From Blastococcus saxobsidens (lineage in GTDB: Bacteria; Actinomycetota; Actinomycetes; Mycobacteriales; Geodermatophilaceae), in assembly GCF_002938435.1 (NCBI RefSeq), contig NZ_POQT01000001.1, positions 186,001 to 250,000 of the forward strand: a stretch of DNA of 64,000 nucleotides, read 5' to 3'. Numbering within the stretch: the stretch's first letter is position 1; each line of letters opens with the position of its first letter. Below the pieces are notes generated by a model that was not told the origin of the DNA, did not search any database, and worked only from the letters and a program-made list of their open reading frames with translations. Positions 1-7,803 of the stretch are shown here, piece after piece. The position numbers and the translations under genes are program-made.

Positions 1-322
1 AGGCGCGCACGATGTTGCGGGCGCTGAGGAACGTGTCGTTGGGCCAGTCCGACATGCCGCCGTAGACCTTGGTGGCCAGGACCGTCTTCTCGCGGCGCTC
101 CCCGCCCTGGGCGAACCAGCTGCCGAGCACCTCCTCGGTGCGGCCCTTGCCGGCGTCGAAGCCGTAGACGTTGGCCGTGTCGAAGAAGTTGATGCCCTCG
201 TCCAGCGCGCGGTCCATGATCGCGTGGGAGTCGGCCTCGGCCGTCTTCCAGCCGAAGTTCATGGTTCCCAGGCACAGCCTGGAGACCTGCAGGCCGCTGC
301 GACCCAGGTGCGTGTACTCCAT
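1..322 (-). CDS. Aldo/keto reductase (C-terminus beyond window edge)
   Basis: NADPH-dependent aldo/keto reductase of the bacterial YajO/Tas-like type, reducing carbonyls in the cytosol; the substrate is unknown. Only the first 107 residues are in the window. They show the first barrel strand LQVSRLCLGTMNFG, the catalytic Asp and Tyr in FFDTANVYG and the catalytic Lys in VLATKVYGG; the catalytic His should lie past the edge. The ATG at 322 is followed at once by the family's conserved EYTHLGRSG opening. The gene diverges from the thioesterase gene with only 27 bases between starts. CAGGGT ends 7 bases before the ATG and could be the -10 of a leaderless transcript. Confidence 0.9.
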   Translation of the reverse strand, partial: MEYTHLGRSGLQVSRLCLGTMNFGWKTAEADSHAIMDRALDEGINFFDTANVYGFDAGKGRTEEVLGSWFAQGGERREKTVLATKVYGGMSDWPNDTFLSARNIVRA

Positions 323-349
323 GGGAACCACCCTGGCACCCTGTTCGCC

Positions 350-1183
350 GTGTCGCAGACCGATGGACCTCCGCCCGCGCCCACCTCGGCGTTCGACACC
401 GCGACCGACGTCCGCCGGTCCGAGGGCGGCGGGCTCGTCGCCGAGCTCGATCCGGGGTGGGACATCGGCGGCGGCATCCTCAACGGCGGGTACCTGCTGG
501 CGGTCGTCGGCCGGGCCGCGGTCCTGGAGAGCCCGCACGCGCACCCGGTCGCGCTGTCGGCCAGCTACCTGCGCGCGCCCGCCGCCGGTCCGGCGACGCT
601 GACCGTCCTCCCGGGTCCGGCCGGCCGCACGCTGGCCCACTCGCTCGTCACGCTGTCCGACGACGGCGGCCCCGCCCTCACGGTCCAGGCCACGACGGCG
701 ACGCTCACCTCCACGACGTCGGAGTACTCCCACCCGATGCCCGACGTCCCGCCCGTCGAGGAGTGCTTCTCCGTCGCCGAGCACCGCGACCTCGCGCCCC
801 CCGGCGTGCAGGTGCCGGGGCTGTCGCTGCGCGTGGACACCCGTCTCGACATCGCCACCGCGGGATGGGCGTTCGGGCAGCCCTCGGGCGAGCCCGTCCT
901 GCGGGCGTGGATGCGGTTCACCGACGGCCGCGAGCCCGACCCGCTCGCGCTCCTGACCTTCGGCGACGCCCTCCCGCCCACCAGCTTCGCGATGGGCAAC
1001 CTGGGCTGGGCGCCGACGGTCCAGCTGCAGGTGCTCGTCCGTGCCCTGCCGGCACCCGGCTGGTGCCTGGTCGAGGCCCGTTCCAGCGAGATCTCCGGCG
1101 GCTGGGTCGACGAGGACTACCGGATCTGGGACTCCACCGGCCGGCTGGTCGCGCAGAGCCGTCAGCTCGCGCGCTCGCCCTGA
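350..1183 (+). CDS. Acyl-CoA thioesterase family protein (double hotdog)
   Basis: Putative acyl-CoA thioesterase of the TesB-like double-hotdog group, hydrolysing acyl-CoA to free acid and CoA; the chain specificity cannot be read. The protein has 277 residues, normal for the family. The first hotdog carries ILNGGYLLAV (about residues 43-52), and the C-terminal hotdog ends with FAMGNLGWAPTVQLQ and a DEDYRIWDSTGRLVAQSRQ tail typical of TesB-like proteins. I chose GTG 350 because the open frame upstream overlaps the divergent aldo/keto reductase and has no family similarity. CACCCT ends 7 bases before the GTG, so the mRNA may be leaderless. A strong hairpin follows at 1305. Confidence 0.8.
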   Translation: MSQTDGPPPAPTSAFDTATDVRRSEGGGLVAELDPGWDIGGGILNGGYLLAVVGRAAVLESPHAHPVALSASYLRAPAAGPATLTVLPGPAGRTLAHSLVTLSDDGGPALTVQATTATLTSTTSEYSHPMPDVPPVEECFSVAEHRDLAPPGVQVPGLSLRVDTRLDIATAGWAFGQPSGEPVLRAWMRFTDGREPDPLALLTFGDALPPTSFAMGNLGWAPTVQLQVLVRALPAPGWCLVEARSSEISGGWVDEDYRIWDSTGRLVAQSRQLARSP

Positions 1184-1304
1184 TGACCGACCGCGGCACA
1201 GCACCGGCGTGGTGGCCGAGCATGCGGTGGTGCGCCCGCCGGCCGGAGCCGTTCCCGTCGCGGAAGGCTGACCAGGGCCCTCCCCGATGATCAGGGGACC
1301 TGAT

Positions 1305-1351
1305 CGTTCCGGGTCCCCCTCGCGGTCGACCACGAGGGAGGACCCGGAACG
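1305..1351. terminator. Bidirectional hairpin between convergent genes
   Basis: A 12-bp stem (CGTTCCGGGTCC with its complement) continues after a one-base bulge into 6 more pairs around an 11-base loop. It lies between the thioesterase stop at 1183 and the convergent TetR stop at 1367. It has no U-tract, as is usual for actinobacterial intrinsic terminators. A second small hairpin, GATCAGG-GGA-CCTGATC, lies immediately upstream at about 1289-1305. Confidence 0.65.
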
Positions 1352-1366
1352 GTGAGGGAGGACGGG

Positions 1367-1987
1367 TCAGGGCTTCGGTAGGTCGACGTCGCCGGTCAGG
1401 TACCGCTGGACGGTGGGGCCGACCGCCGCCACGATCGACTCCGGTGACGCCGACGCCAGCGGCTCCACCCGGAGCACGTACCGGGCCATGACCAGCCCGA
1501 TCAGCTGGGAGGCGGCCAGCGAGCCCCGGGCCTCGCGCTCGGCGGCCGGCAACCCCAGGGTGCCGACCACCCGCCGCAGGATCTGGGAGACGAGGAACTC
1601 CCGCAGCAGCCGGGCGGTCCACTCGTTGGTCACCGCGGAGCGGACCAGCGCCAGCGCCGCCGGCCGCATCGGGCCGTCCCACACCCGCAGCAGCAGCCGG
1701 ACGACGTTCTCGCCCAGGTTCTCCGTGCCGCCGGCCAGTACCTCGGGCAGCAGCTCCGCGGGGTTCGCCGGCGCCTCGATCGCGGCCAGGAAGAGCTTGT
1801 CCTTGTTGCCGAAGTAGTGGTGGACGAGCGCGGGGTCGACGCCGGCGGCGGTGGCGATCTGGCGGATGGTGGCGCCGTCGAACCCGCGCTCGGCGAACGC
1901 GGCGCGGGCGGCGGCCAGGACGGCGTTCCGGGTGTCGGGGCTGCCCGGGCGTCGTCCGGTCCGTCGGCGGGGTTGCGCGGTGCTCAG
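1367..1987 (-). CDS. TetR/AcrR family transcriptional regulator, probable CTG start
   Basis: One-component repressor, probably controlling the ABC exporter genes in front of it. The helix-turn-helix is at about residues 39-60 (ATIRQIATAAG...VHHYFGNKDKLF) and is followed by a TetR_C ligand domain, 206 residues in all. No ATG, GTG or TTG exists between the permease stop and the helix-turn-helix. The best start is CTG 1987, in a CTGA overlap with the permease stop and 7 bases after GGAGGAGGA, which is a normal coupled arrangement except for the codon. Likely autoregulated through the TTGAGTT repeats at 3489-3526. The family call is secure; the start is inferred. Confidence 0.85.
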   Translation of the reverse strand: MSTAQPRRRTGRRPGSPDTRNAVLAAARAAFAERGFDGATIRQIATAAGVDPALVHHYFGNKDKLFLAAIEAPANPAELLPEVLAGGTENLGENVVRLLLRVWDGPMRPAALALVRSAVTNEWTARLLREFLVSQILRRVVGTLGLPAAEREARGSLAASQLIGLVMARYVLRVEPLASASPESIVAAVGPTVQRYLTGDVDLPKP

Positions 1988-2757
1988 TCGGTCCTCCTCC
2001 GCAGGGTGCCCGCCGCCAGGGCGAGGGCGAGCAGGGCGGCGCCGGCGACGACGCCGACGTCGGTCCACATCGTGCCCGTCGCCTCCGCCGAGCGCCCGAG
2101 CTCGCCGAGGGCCTCGACCGCGTAGGTCAGCGGGAGCGCGTCGCTGATCGCCTGCAGCCACCCGGCCATCTGCTCGCGGGGCAGGAGCAGTCCGCAGAGG
2201 AAGAACTGCGGCAGCACGATCACCGGCATGAACTGCACGGCCTGGAACTCGCTGCGGGCGAAGGCGCTGGCCAGCAGGCCGAGGGCGACACCCAGCACCG
2301 CGTCGACGACGGCGATCAGCACGACCAGCCGCACCGGCCCGGCGACGTCCAGGTCGTAGAGCGTGGTGGCCACCGTGACGGTCACGACCGCCTGCAGCGC
2401 CGCCGCGAGCCCGAAGGCGAGGCCGTAGCCGAGCAGCAGGTCCAGCCGCGACAGCGGAGTGGTGAGCAGCCGCTCCAGCGTCCCGGAGGTGCGTTCCCGC
2501 AGCATCGCGATGCTGGTGACCAGGAACATCACGACGAAGGGGAAGACGCCGAGCATCGTCAGCCCGACCCGGTCGAAGGTGCCCGGCTGCCCCGGTGCGG
2601 TGGGCAGGTCGCGCCACAGCAGGTGCAGCACCCCGAGCAGCAGGCTGGGCAGGATCAGCATCATCGCGATCGTGCGGTGGTCGTGCCGCAGCTGGCGCAG
2701 CACGCGGCCGGTGGTCGCCAGCGCGAGGCGTGCGCTGAGGTGCTGGGTGGTGCTCAT
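1984..2757 (-). CDS. ABC-2 type transporter permease
   Basis: Integral membrane subunit of a drug- or lipid-type ABC-2 exporter, 257 residues with six predicted membrane segments. An N-terminal cytoplasmic helix precedes TM1 (IAMMLILPSLLLGVLHLLW). The family feature IAMLRERTSGTLERLLTTP follows TM2, and VLPQFFLCGLLLP precedes the last pair of helices. It overlaps the ATPase stop by 4 bases (ATGA), and its own stop overlaps the TetR start, so the three genes form one translationally coupled operon. The substrate cannot be deduced. Confidence 0.9.
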   Translation of the reverse strand: MSTTQHLSARLALATTGRVLRQLRHDHRTIAMMLILPSLLLGVLHLLWRDLPTAPGQPGTFDRVGLTMLGVFPFVVMFLVTSIAMLRERTSGTLERLLTTPLSRLDLLLGYGLAFGLAAALQAVVTVTVATTLYDLDVAGPVRLVVLIAVVDAVLGVALGLLASAFARSEFQAVQFMPVIVLPQFFLCGLLLPREQMAGWLQAISDALPLTYAVEALGELGRSAEATGTMWTDVGVVAGAALLALALAAGTLRRRTD

Positions 2758-3473
2758 GCCGTCACTCCTTCGCGGGCGCGGACGACGTTCAGGAACGCCT
2801 CCTCCAGGTCGTGCGAGCGGCCGTCGGTGCGCAGCTGGGCCGGGGTGGTGTCGGCGAGCAGGGCGCCGTCGCGCAGGAGGAGGAGCCGGTCGCACCGGGC
2901 GGCCTCGTCCATGACGTGGCTGGAGACGACGAGGGTCGCGCCGGCGCGCGCCAGTGCGTGGAACCGGTCCCACAGCTCGACCCGCAGCACCGGGTCCAGA
3001 CCGACCGTCGGCTCGTCGAGCACCAGGAGCTCGGGAGCGCCGACGAGGGCGCAGGCGAGGGAGGCGCGGCCGCGCTGGCCGCCGGAGAGGTCGGCGACCA
3101 ACTGCCCGGCGGCATCCCGCAGGCCGACGTCGGCGACGGCGGCGTCGGCCTCCGCGACTCCGCGCCCGTACAGCGCGGCGAAGTAGCGGACGTTCTCCCG
3201 CACCGTCAGGTCGGCGTAGACGCTGGGCGCCTGGGTGACGTAGCCGACCCTGGACCGCAGGGTGGGGGAGCCGGCCGGGTGACCCAGCACGTCGACGGTT
3301 CCGGAGCGGACGCGCTGGACCCCGACGATCGCGCGCATCAGCGTGCTCTTCCCGCTGCCGCTGGGCCCGAGCAGGCCGGTCACCTCCCCGGCCGGGACGG
3401 AGAACGTGAGACCGGGGAGGACGCGGCGCCTCCCGCGGTCGACGACGAGATCGGTGACGGTGATGGCGTCCAT
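2754..3473 (-). CDS. ABC transporter ATP-binding protein (exporter)
   Basis: Nucleotide-binding subunit partnering the downstream ABC-2 permease, 239 residues. Walker A GPSGSGKST (about residues 36-44), signature LSGGQRGRA, Walker B LLVLDEPTVGLDP and switch-His SSHVMDEA are all intact. The C-terminal DLEEAFLNVVRAREG matches drug-exporter (DrrA/CcmA-like) ATPases. ATG 3473 was chosen because GGGAGCG precedes it. First gene of the exporter-TetR operon, behind the 3489-3526 repeat operator. Confidence 0.92.
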   Translation of the reverse strand: MDAITVTDLVVDRGRRRVLPGLTFSVPAGEVTGLLGPSGSGKSTLMRAIVGVQRVRSGTVDVLGHPAGSPTLRSRVGYVTQAPSVYADLTVRENVRYFAALYGRGVAEADAAVADVGLRDAAGQLVADLSGGQRGRASLACALVGAPELLVLDEPTVGLDPVLRVELWDRFHALARAGATLVVSSHVMDEAARCDRLLLLRDGALLADTTPAQLRTDGRSHDLEEAFLNVVRAREGVTA

Positions 3474-3488
3474 GACGCGCTCCCAGGA

Positions 3489-3526
3489 GAACTCAACGGC
3501 TGATAAACTCAACGCTAGGTGAGTTC
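3489..3526 (-). promoter_or_regulatory. Probable TetR operator: three TTGAGTT/TGAGTTC half-sites
   Basis: Upstream of the ABC-TetR operon the strand carries AACTCAACG twice with a 16-base period (about 3490 and 3506), then TGAGTTC at 3520-3526 in inverted orientation to GAACTCA at 3489. This arrangement sits 16 bases before the ATPase ATG, where a repressor would block transcription. Repeat positions are read directly; assignment to the operon's own TetR protein is inference. Confidence 0.55.
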
Positions 3527-3603
3527 TTCGTCCGACGTCAAGGGAGCCCGTCGCCGTCGCCCGTTGCTGTCCGGGCGGCGTGGGTCCACGCGGACCCCCG
3601 CCG

Positions 3604-4572
3604 TCAGGACAGCGTGGCGGCGAGGGCCCGGCCGAGCGCGGCGCCCGAGGCCCACGCGCTCTCCACCTTCGAGGGTGCGTGCCACCCGTCACCGCACAGG
3701 CCGATCCCGTCGACGAGCGCGAACGGCTCGTCGCGGGGAGCCGCCGGCTTCGCGGACGACCAGCGGTGCACGTGGGTCCAGTCGGGATCGGCGTGCATCC
3801 CGAGCACCGACCGGACGGCGCCCACCACCTCTGGCACGGCGGCGTCCGGATGGGCGAGGTGCCGCGCGGCCAGGTCGGGCGTCGTGTGGGCCACGAGGAC
3901 GGGCGCGCCGTCGCCCCGGCGGTCCCCGTCGTCGGCGATCCACTCCAGCACCGGTGAGTCGTTCACGAAGACGCCGTGCAGGTCGGCCGGCCAGCGGCGC
4001 GAGGACCACCCGAGCACGACGGCGAGGGTCGGTCGCCATTCCTCCGCCGCGGCCTCCCGGGCGAGGGCGCTCGCCGGGTCCAGCAGGCGCCCGGCCTGGG
4101 AGCCGGGCATGGCGAGTGCCACGGCCGGCACGCGGGCGCCGTCGACGACCGGCCCCGGCGTCACCTGCCGCACGGTGTGCTGGGAGGAGACGGTCAGCCC
4201 GGTCGCGAGGTCCTCGACGAGGCTGCGGAGACCGGCGGGTGCTCCGTAGCGCAGCGGGCCCGTGGTCCTCCGCCGGAGGCCGTCCGGCCCCGCGACCGCG
4301 AACGTGTCCGTCCAGGGCCGGGCCAGGCCACGGGTCACCCAGTCGCCGACCACGCCGGCGAAGGGGGAGTCCGCGCCGGCGGTCAGGTACGAGGCGCCCA
4401 GGTCGACCGGGCGGCCGTGGATCGTGCGCGACGACATCCGCCCGCCGGGCCGGCGGCCCCGGTCCAGCACGCGGACGGTGACACCGGCCCCGGCCAGGGC
4501 GCGTGCGCACGAGAGCCCGGCGATGCCGGCCCCGACGACGGTCACGGGTGCATCCAGCGTCTGATCGGCCAC
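3604..4572 (-). CDS. FAD-dependent amine-oxidase/renalase-like oxidoreductase
   Basis: Flavoprotein of the NAD(P)/FAD-dependent renalase-like group; the substrate is unknown. The dinucleotide-binding VVGAGIAGLSCARAL lies at about residues 12-26, the RRPGGRMSS motif follows the second strand, and the C-terminus has the FAD-closing LCGDGWHAPSKVESAWASG. The 322-residue length is normal. GTG 4572 was chosen because CAGGAT lies exactly 6 bases upstream (leaderless pattern); the upstream ATG in the same frame would run past the start of the divergent methyltransferase. Confidence 0.82.
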   Translation of the reverse strand: MADQTLDAPVTVVGAGIAGLSCARALAGAGVTVRVLDRGRRPGGRMSSRTIHGRPVDLGASYLTAGADSPFAGVVGDWVTRGLARPWTDTFAVAGPDGLRRRTTGPLRYGAPAGLRSLVEDLATGLTVSSQHTVRQVTPGPVVDGARVPAVALAMPGSQAGRLLDPASALAREAAAEEWRPTLAVVLGWSSRRWPADLHGVFVNDSPVLEWIADDGDRRGDGAPVLVAHTTPDLAARHLAHPDAAVPEVVGAVRSVLGMHADPDWTHVHRWSSAKPAAPRDEPFALVDGIGLCGDGWHAPSKVESAWASGAALGRALAATLS

Positions 4573-4578
4573 GGCTCG

Positions 4579-4584
4579 ATCCTG
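4579..4584 (-). promoter_or_regulatory. -10 hexamer CAGGAT, leaderless oxidoreductase promoter
   Basis: CAGGAT on the minus strand ends 6 bases before GTG 4572, so the transcript would begin at or next to the start codon. It faces the similar CAGAAT element of the divergent gene at 4614-4619. Confidence 0.4.
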
Positions 4585-4613
4585 CGGGCTCCGGCCGCCC
4601 GGTGCCCACCCGG

Positions 4614-4619
4614 CAGAAT
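4614..4619 (+). promoter_or_regulatory. -10 hexamer CAGAAT, leaderless methyltransferase promoter
   Basis: CAGAAT ends 6 bases before GTG 4626, and no Shine-Dalgarno sequence is present. The spacing matches the other probable leaderless starts in the window. Confidence 0.4.
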
Positions 4620-4625
4620 CGCGAC

Positions 4626-5432
4626 GTGTCCGCACCCGTCCTGATCACCGACCCGGCCGATCCCCGCGTGGCCGACTTCCGCGACCTCAAGGCGGGCGAC
4701 CGGCCGGCGGGCACCCCGCGTGGCACCGGGCCGGTGATCGTGGAGGGCGTGCCGGCGGTCGAGCGCCTCCTGGCCTCGCCGTACCGCGTCCGCGCCGTCT
4801 TCGGCGTGCCGGGCCGGGTGGCGGCGCTGGAGCTGCCCGCGGACGTGCCCGCCTACGAGGCGGACAAGTGGGTGCTGTCGGAGGTGATCGGGTTCCGGCT
4901 CACCCGGGGTGTCGTCGCCTCGGCCGACCGCCGCCCCCCGGCCGAGCTGGACGCCCTGCTGGCCGGACCGGATCCCGCGGCACCGCGACGGCTGGCCGTC
5001 CTGGAGGCGCTGAACGACGCGGAGAACCTGGGCTCGATCGCGCGGTCCGCGGTTGCGCTCGGGGTGGACGGGGTGCTGCTGGACCCGCGGTGCGCCGATC
5101 CGCTCTACCGGCGCTCGGTGCGCGTCTCGATGGGGCACGTGCTGTCGCTGCCGTTCGCGGTGCTGCCCGAGTGGCCCGGCGGTCTCACCCGGCTGCACGA
5201 GGCCGGCTACCTCACGGTCGCGCTGACCCCGGCTGCGGACGCGGTGGACCTCGACGACGTCGATCCGCGGGCCCATCCGCGCACCGCGGTGCTCCTCGGC
5301 GCCGAGGGGCCGGGGCTCACCGTCGAAGCGCAGCAGGCCGCCCGCGTGCGCGCCCGCATCCCGATGCGCGCCGGCGTCGACTCGCTGGGGGTGGCGGCCG
5401 CCGCGGCGGTCGCCTTCGCCACCCTCCGCTGA
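4626..5432 (+). CDS. TrmH/SpoU-family RNA 2'-O-methyltransferase
   Basis: SPOUT-class methyltransferase expected to 2'-O-methylate rRNA or tRNA with S-adenosylmethionine. The protein has 268 residues: an N-terminal substrate-binding domain (about 1-105, including PVIVEGVPAVERLL) and a SpoU catalytic domain. Motif 1 is ALNDAENLGSIARSA, motif 2 LLGAEGPGL and motif 3 IPMRAGVDSLGVAAAAAV. In motif 3 the usual Asn (SLNV) is Gly, so SAM binding or activity could be altered. Start GTG 4626 is supported by a -10 element and by the divergent partner gene. The target nucleotide cannot be inferred. Confidence 0.85.
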   Translation: MSAPVLITDPADPRVADFRDLKAGDRPAGTPRGTGPVIVEGVPAVERLLASPYRVRAVFGVPGRVAALELPADVPAYEADKWVLSEVIGFRLTRGVVASADRRPPAELDALLAGPDPAAPRRLAVLEALNDAENLGSIARSAVALGVDGVLLDPRCADPLYRRSVRVSMGHVLSLPFAVLPEWPGGLTRLHEAGYLTVALTPAADAVDLDDVDPRAHPRTAVLLGAEGPGLTVEAQQAARVRARIPMRAGVDSLGVAAAAAVAFATLR

Positions 5433-5457
5433 CGGCCCCCTGTGAGGAGGCCTCCGA

Positions 5458-5931
5458 CTAGCCGCGCAGGGAGAAGCGGGCGAGGATCGTCCGGGCCTCC
5501 TCGGCGTGGGCCGGGTTGCACATCACGTCGTAGCGGCTGGCGGTGATCTGGCTGGTGCTGGTGAAGTCCCGCTTGCCCTGCGTCGCCGCGTACCCCATCC
5601 CGCCGAAGGCGGCACCGAACGCCAGGCCGATGAGCAGGCCGGTCAGCACCGAGCCCACCCAGTTGGCGCCGTCCTCGGCGAAGATGCCCAGCAGCAGGCC
5701 GACGAACAGACCCCACCAGGCGCCGCCGGCTGCACCGGCCGCCACGGCGCGGCCCAGGCTCATCCGGCCGGTCACCTTCTCGATCATCCGCAGGTCGGTG
5801 CCGATGATCGTCACGTTCTCCACGGCGAACTTCTCGTCGGAGAGGTGGTCGACGGCGGCCTGCGCCCGCTCGTAGCTGTCGTAGGAACCCACCTGGACGC
5901 CGCCCAGAGGCATCGACACGGAAGCACTCAT
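5458..5931 (-). CDS. General stress protein 17M-domain (YflT-like) membrane protein
   Basis: Small stress-associated protein of the GSP17M/YflT family; no biochemical role is established. Residues 12-55 hold the conserved soluble part (QVGSYDSYERAQAAVDHL, then VTIIGTDLRMIEKV). Two glycine-rich membrane hairpins follow (AAGAAGGAWWGLFVGLLLG and LTGLLIGLAFGAAFGGMG), and the C-terminal stretch is polar. 157 residues from ATG 5931; an internal ATG at 5913 is an alternative start. An oxidative-stress-type promoter is suggested just upstream, which fits the family. Confidence 0.85.
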   Translation of the reverse strand: MSASVSMPLGGVQVGSYDSYERAQAAVDHLSDEKFAVENVTIIGTDLRMIEKVTGRMSLGRAVAAGAAGGAWWGLFVGLLLGIFAEDGANWVGSVLTGLLIGLAFGAAFGGMGYAATQGKRDFTSTSQITASRYDVMCNPAHAEEARTILARFSLRG

Positions 5932-5939
5932 GCCCGGTC

Positions 5940-5965
5940 AACTACCCGGCCGGGCGGGCTGTTCC
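5940..5965 (-). promoter_or_regulatory. Candidate SigR/SigH-type promoter (GGAAC-N18-GTT)
   Basis: Reading the minus strand, GGAAC (5965-5961) is followed after exactly 18 bases by GTT (5942-5940), the known consensus of the thiol-oxidative-stress sigma factors SigR (Streptomyces) and SigH (mycobacteria). It ends only 8 bases before ATG 5931, implying a leaderless or nearly leaderless mRNA. A single match in GC-rich DNA is weak evidence. Confidence 0.35.
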
Positions 5966-5967
5966 AC

Positions 5968-7803
5968 TCAGACCAGGCTGTCGGCCCATGCACGGTGCAG
6001 CCCGGCGAACCGGCCGGCGCCGCCGACCAGGTCCGCCGGCGTGCCGTCCTCGACGATCCGCCCGTCCTCCATGACCAGAACGCGGTCGGCGAACTCCACC
6101 GTGCTGAGCCGGTGGGCGATGATCAGGGCCGTCCGGTCGGCCAGGAGGGTCCGCAGGCCACGCTGCACCAGCCGTTCGCTCGGCACGTCCAGCGAGCTGG
6201 TCGCCTCGTCGAGGATGAGCACGGCCGGATCGGCCAGGAACGCCCGGGCGAAGCTCACCAGCTGCCGCTGACCGGCCGAGAGCCGCCCACCCCGCCGGTG
6301 GACGTCGGTGTCGTAGCCGTCGGGCAGCGCGGCGATGAACTCGTGCGCCCCGATGGCGCGGGCGGCGGCCTCCACCTCGACGCGGGTTGCCCCGGGGCGG
6401 CCGAACGCGATGTTGTCGGCGATCGTGCCGGAGAACAGGAAGCTCTCCTGGGTCACCATCACCACCGCGCGGCGCAGGTCGGTGTCGGTCAGGCGGTCCA
6501 GGGGCACCCCGTCGAGGCGCACCTCACCGGCCGTCGGGTCGTAGAACCGGGCCACCAGCCGGGCCAGGGTCGACTTGCCCGCGCCGGTGGCCCCGACCAG
6601 CGCCACCGTCTGCCCGGCCGGCACGGTCAGCCGCAGCTCCGGGAGCACGACCCGGTCGGTGTAGCCGAAACGGACCCCGTCGAGCACGAGCTCCCCGGCC
6701 GGCTCGCCCAGCGACACCGGGTCGCTCGGCTCCGGCACGGTGGGCCGCTCCTCCAGCACCCCGGACAGCTTCTCCAGCGCCGCCGTCGCCGACTGGTAGG
6801 AGTTGTAGAACATGGCGACGTCCTGCAGCGGGTCGAAGAAACGGCGCAGGTAGAGCAGGAACGCCACGAGGGTGCCGATGGCCAGCCCACCGTCGATGAC
6901 CCGCGCCGCCCCGATGCCGAGCACCGCAACGCTCACCAGGTTCCCGATCAGGGTCACCGCCGGGATGAAGACGGCGATCAGCCAGAAGGCCCGGTGGTGG
7001 GCACGCCGGTTGTCCTCGTCGAGGGCGGCGTACAGGGCGTCGTTGCGCGGCTCGCGGCGGAAGGCCTGCACCGCCCTGATGCCGCCGAACGTCTCGGTGA
7101 ACTGGACGATGAGCGCGGCGATGGTCTCCCGGGTGCGCCGGTAGGCCGCGGTGGAGTTGCGCTGGAACCAGCGGGCCACGAAGAACAGCGCCGGGAACCC
7201 GAGGAGCGCGACCAGCCCCAGTGGCAGGTCGAGCACCAGCAGCACGACGCCGATGGTGACGACGCTGAACAGCGCGGTGACCAGGCTGTCCAGCCCCTCG
7301 TCGAGCAGCTCGGCGAGCGCCTCGACGTCGCTGGTCAGCCGGCTGATGGTCTTGCCGGAGGTGTAGCGCTCGTGGAACGACAGCGGCAGCCGCTGCACGT
7401 GCCGGAACACCTGCCGGCGCAGGGCCAGCAGCACCGCCTGCCCCATCCGCCCGGAGCGGGTGAGGAACACGTAGCGCAGGCCGGTGTCCACCAGCGCCGC
7501 TCCGACCATCGCCCCGGCGATCCAGATCAGCGGCCACGGATCGGACCGCTCGACCAGCGCCGGGACGGCGACGTCGATGCCGATGCCGACGAGCAGCGGG
7601 CCGGCCAGCCAGGCGGCGTTCTGGACCAGGATGGTCAGCAGCAGACCCCACAGCGTGCGCCGGTGCGGGCGCAGCAGCTCGCGCAGCAGCCGCCGGGAGC
7701 GGGCGCGCAGGAAGACGCCGGCGCCGGCCGACAGCTCCTCGGTGTCCTCCGTGGCGACGCCGCGCCACTGCTGCTCGGCCGGCGGGGGAGCGGCGGTGGT
7801 CAT
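5968..7803 (-). CDS. ABC exporter half-transporter, catalytic-site subunit (BmrD/TM288-like)
   Basis: Fused membrane and ATPase half-transporter of 611 residues. Six membrane helices (about 50-340) include the coupling segment LPLSFHERYTSGKTISRL; Walker A is GATGAGKST, Walker B VLILDEATSSLD (catalytic Glu present) and the switch-His IIAHRLSTVEF. The signature is LSAGQ instead of LSGGQ. The upstream gene overlaps it by 4 bases and encodes a partner with Asp in place of the catalytic Glu. Together they fit the heterodimeric exporters TM287/288, BmrCD and LmrCD, with one degenerate ATP site. The substrate is unknown; family members export drugs or lipids. Confidence 0.92.
   Translation of the reverse strand: MTTAAPPPAEQQWRGVATEDTEELSAGAGVFLRARSRRLLRELLRPHRRTLWGLLLTILVQNAAWLAGPLLVGIGIDVAVPALVERSDPWPLIWIAGAMVGAALVDTGLRYVFLTRSGRMGQAVLLALRRQVFRHVQRLPLSFHERYTSGKTISRLTSDVEALAELLDEGLDSLVTALFSVVTIGVVLLVLDLPLGLVALLGFPALFFVARWFQRNSTAAYRRTRETIAALIVQFTETFGGIRAVQAFRREPRNDALYAALDEDNRRAHHRAFWLIAVFIPAVTLIGNLVSVAVLGIGAARVIDGGLAIGTLVAFLLYLRRFFDPLQDVAMFYNSYQSATAALEKLSGVLEERPTVPEPSDPVSLGEPAGELVLDGVRFGYTDRVVLPELRLTVPAGQTVALVGATGAGKSTLARLVARFYDPTAGEVRLDGVPLDRLTDTDLRRAVVMVTQESFLFSGTIADNIAFGRPGATRVEVEAAARAIGAHEFIAALPDGYDTDVHRRGGRLSAGQRQLVSFARAFLADPAVLILDEATSSLDVPSERLVQRGLRTLLADRTALIIAHRLSTVEFADRVLVMEDGRIVEDGTPADLVGGAGRFAGLHRAWADSLV

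Noticed and set aside
3489-3526. HspR HAIR element
   Set aside because: HAIR needs CTTGAGT-N7-ACTCAAG; the half-sites here differ in spacing and orientation.
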